A stretch of DNA of 6,637 bases from Candidatus Rokuibacteriota bacterium. GTDB taxonomy: Bacteria; Methylomirabilota; Methylomirabilia; Rokubacteriales; JACOUJ01. The DNA lies in assembly GCA_016177865.1 (NCBI GenBank), contig JACOUJ010000285.1:1-6637 (forward strand), given 5' to 3'. A program made the position numbers and the translations under genes. The notes beneath the pieces were generated by a model. That model was not told the origin of the DNA, ran no database searches, and saw only the letters and a program-made list of their open reading frames with translations. Positions 5,570-6,637 of the stretch are shown piece by piece. Every line of letters starts with the position of its first letter. Within the stretch, counting starts at the first letter, position 1.

Positions 5570-6637
5570 CTACCGTGCGGGAAAGAGGGACGAGAGATCC
5601 ACCTGTCCTTTGAGGATCAGAACCATCTCCACTTTCGGGATCTCCACGACCGGGGTCACCTGAGCATATCGGAAGAGCCCCGTCGTGGGCGGATTCACAC
5701 GACTGATGTAGCCGAGGGGGAGCCCTTTGGGGAAGACCCCGCCGAGCCCCGAGGTGACCACAAGCTCCCCCTGCTCGATCTGAGTCTCCTGGGCCGGGAA
5801 CTTGAGCCGCACCTGCCCGGAGGGCCCCCCTTCAACAGCGCCCTGCACCCGGCTTCGCTGGGTGAGCGCGCTCACGGAGGACGCCGGGTCGCTCACGAGC
5901 TGAATGATGGCAGAGTGCTGTCGGACGTCTGCGACCCGCCCGAGCACCCCTTCTGGCACGATGACCGGTTGGAGGCGCTCGACTCCGGAGGTTCGCCCCC
6001 GGTTCACCGTGAACGAACGAACCCATCCGTTCCATTCCCGCGCGATGACTTCCGCGGCGACGGCCTCGAGGGGAAGGCGCTCGGCCAAGCCCAGCAGGTT
6101 CCGAAGACGCCGGTTCTCCCATTGGAACTCATCGAGCTGGAGCTGAGTGACCCGGAGTGTCTCCACCTCTTGCCGGAGGCGCTGGTTTTCCCCCCGGACG
6201 ACGCGCCCGTCGCGGTAGCCATCCCAGATTGCCAGAGCCCTTCGATGGAGGTGGGCGGTCGCCGTCTGGAGAGGGGTGACCACCGGGCCGACCCACTCAA
6301 CCGGGAGACGCCAGCCCGGACTCCGGGCCCCGAGCGCAAGAAGCGCGAACCCGGCGAGAAGGATTAAACCAAAGAGGGAGGGCGGCGTATGCTCCAGGGC
6401 GGTCCGGACAGTTTCGACGATCGTCATCACCGGCTCCCGAAGGGCTTCGCGGATTTCATCTTCGGTGATGACGATGGTTTTCGGGATCCCGTCAATGAGG
6501 TCACGTCCTTTCACCTCGACCGTCTGCTTTTCGCCACCGGTGGGATAGGCAGACCCCAGACGAATCTTGATCTCCTCCGCCCGGCGCTCTCCGACCAGAA
6601 GGTTATAGTTCTTTCTGATGTACTGGACGATGGCCTC
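5570..6637 (-). CDS. mreC: In-frame MreB'-MreC fusion (5' end beyond window)
   Basis: One open frame of 355 codons runs from the right edge to TAG 5572-5570. Residues counted from the edge: 1-87 match the C-terminal half of MreB (EAIVQYIRKNY, GERRAEEIKI.LGSAYP, VEVKGRDLIDGIPK, EIREALREPV..IVE.VR.ALE.TPP). With no stop or gap, the MreC anchor follows (about 88-108, LFGLILLAGFALLALGA). Then come a coiled coil (about 148-182, ENQRL..EVETL and ENRRLRNLLGL) and the periplasmic beta domain (about 190-345, including ARE...W...F..NRG...GV and VVTSGLGGVFPKGLPLG). MreC links MreB filaments to PBP2/RodA. The MreC part is complete from its anchor onward, but the last roughly 60 residues of MreB and the normal MreC start are absent. 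An internal ATG at 6427 with a good ribosome site could give MreC alone. Whether the fusion is biological or an assembly error cannot be told here. Confidence 0.88.
   Translation of the reverse strand, partial: EAIVQYIRKNYNLLVGERRAEEIKIRLGSAYPTGGEKQTVEVKGRDLIDGIPKTIVITEDEIREALREPVMTIVETVRTALEHTPPSLFGLILLAGFALLALGARSPGWRLPVEWVGPVVTPLQTATAHLHRRALAIWDGYRDGRVVRGENQRLRQEVETLRVTQLQLDEFQWENRRLRNLLGLAERLPLEAVAAEVIAREWNGWVRSFTVNRGRTSGVERLQPVIVPEGVLGRVADVRQHSAIIQLVSDPASSVSALTQRSRVQGAVEGGPSGQVRLKFPAQETQIEQGELVVTSGLGGVFPKGLPLGYISRVNPPTTGLFRYAQVTPVVEIPKVEMVLILKGQVDLSSLFPAR
6377..6637 (-). other. mreB: MreB C-terminal segment lacking its final part
   Basis: These 87 codons correspond to about residues 203-290 of an MreB of about 347 residues, by recall of the E. 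coli protein. They include the GERRAEEIK segment near the nucleotide pocket and the VEVKGRDL strand. The similarity ends at TPPSL, where MreB normally continues (TPPEL, then a conserved glycine-rich adenosine motif of the GxxLTGGGALL type). That motif and all that follows are missing. A filament-forming MreB without it would not be expected to bind ATP normally. The 5' part of the gene is outside the window. Confidence 0.85.
6425..6438 (-). promoter_or_regulatory. Possible internal ribosome site and start for MreC
   Basis: GGGAG (6438-6434) lies six bases before an in-frame ATG (6427-6425), with a GTG immediately before that ATG. Starting here, the product would carry about 18 MreB-derived residues ahead of the MreC membrane anchor. 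It is a plausible way to make MreC independently of the MreB part, but purine-rich GAG codons create such sites by chance. Confidence 0.4.

Noticed and set aside
5462..6367. A 301-codon open frame on the plus strand opposite mreC and the start of mreD
   Set aside because: The translation is biased, shows no domain, and overlaps a frame with clear MreC signatures. It is a shadow of high GC coding.
6370..6400. A simple frameshift as the cause of the MreB-MreC junction
   Set aside because: The frame is the same on both sides and no remnant of the missing MreB tail is visible in any frame before the MreC anchor. Sequence has been lost, not shifted.

Overview
The window is a GC-rich bacterial segment in which every supported gene lies on the minus strand, so it reads biologically from the right edge to the left. 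It holds most of a cell-elongation (elongasome) operon in the classic order mreB-mreC-mreD-mrdA-rodA-rng, followed by a small copper-response unit, csoR-copA. This order with rng at the end, plus the GC-rich coding and frequent GTG starts, fits a Gram-negative rod such as a deltaproteobacterial, Methylomirabilota (NC10) or Rokubacteria-type organism. Nothing seen here fixes the phylum. 

Region by region (transcription order): 6637-5570 is one uninterrupted reading frame. It begins inside the C-terminal half of the actin homologue MreB and passes directly into the membrane anchor, coiled coil and beta domain of MreC, with about the last 60 residues of MreB missing. 5564-5070 is MreD. 5036-3249 is the class B transpeptidase PBP2 (MrdA), whose KTG motif reads KTA. 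3262-2165 is the SEDS glycosyltransferase RodA, overlapping the end of mrdA. 2146-617 is RNase G. These genes are separated by 33 bases or fewer, or overlap, so they look like one transcript. MreB filaments, MreC/MreD, PBP2 and RodA together build side-wall peptidoglycan; RNase G matures 16S rRNA and turns over mRNA. 

A short gap (550-616) then carries a near-consensus sigma70-type promoter (TTGACA, 17-base spacer, TACAAT) with an ATAC/GTAT inverted repeat over the -10 and start site, just ahead of csoR. CsoR (549-262) has the Cys-His-Cys Cu(I) site. Its TAA overlaps the ATG of a copper-transporting P-type ATPase (262 to the left edge), of which only the N-terminal metal-binding domain is in view. 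This is a self-contained autoregulated copper efflux unit placed behind a housekeeping operon. 

The most unusual points are the in-frame MreB'-MreC junction, which is either a real fusion/deletion or an assembly artefact, the KTG-to-KTA change in PBP2, and the compact copper promoter/operator. I see no RNA genes, mobile elements, CRISPR arrays or terminators, and no stretch over 300 bases without a gene.
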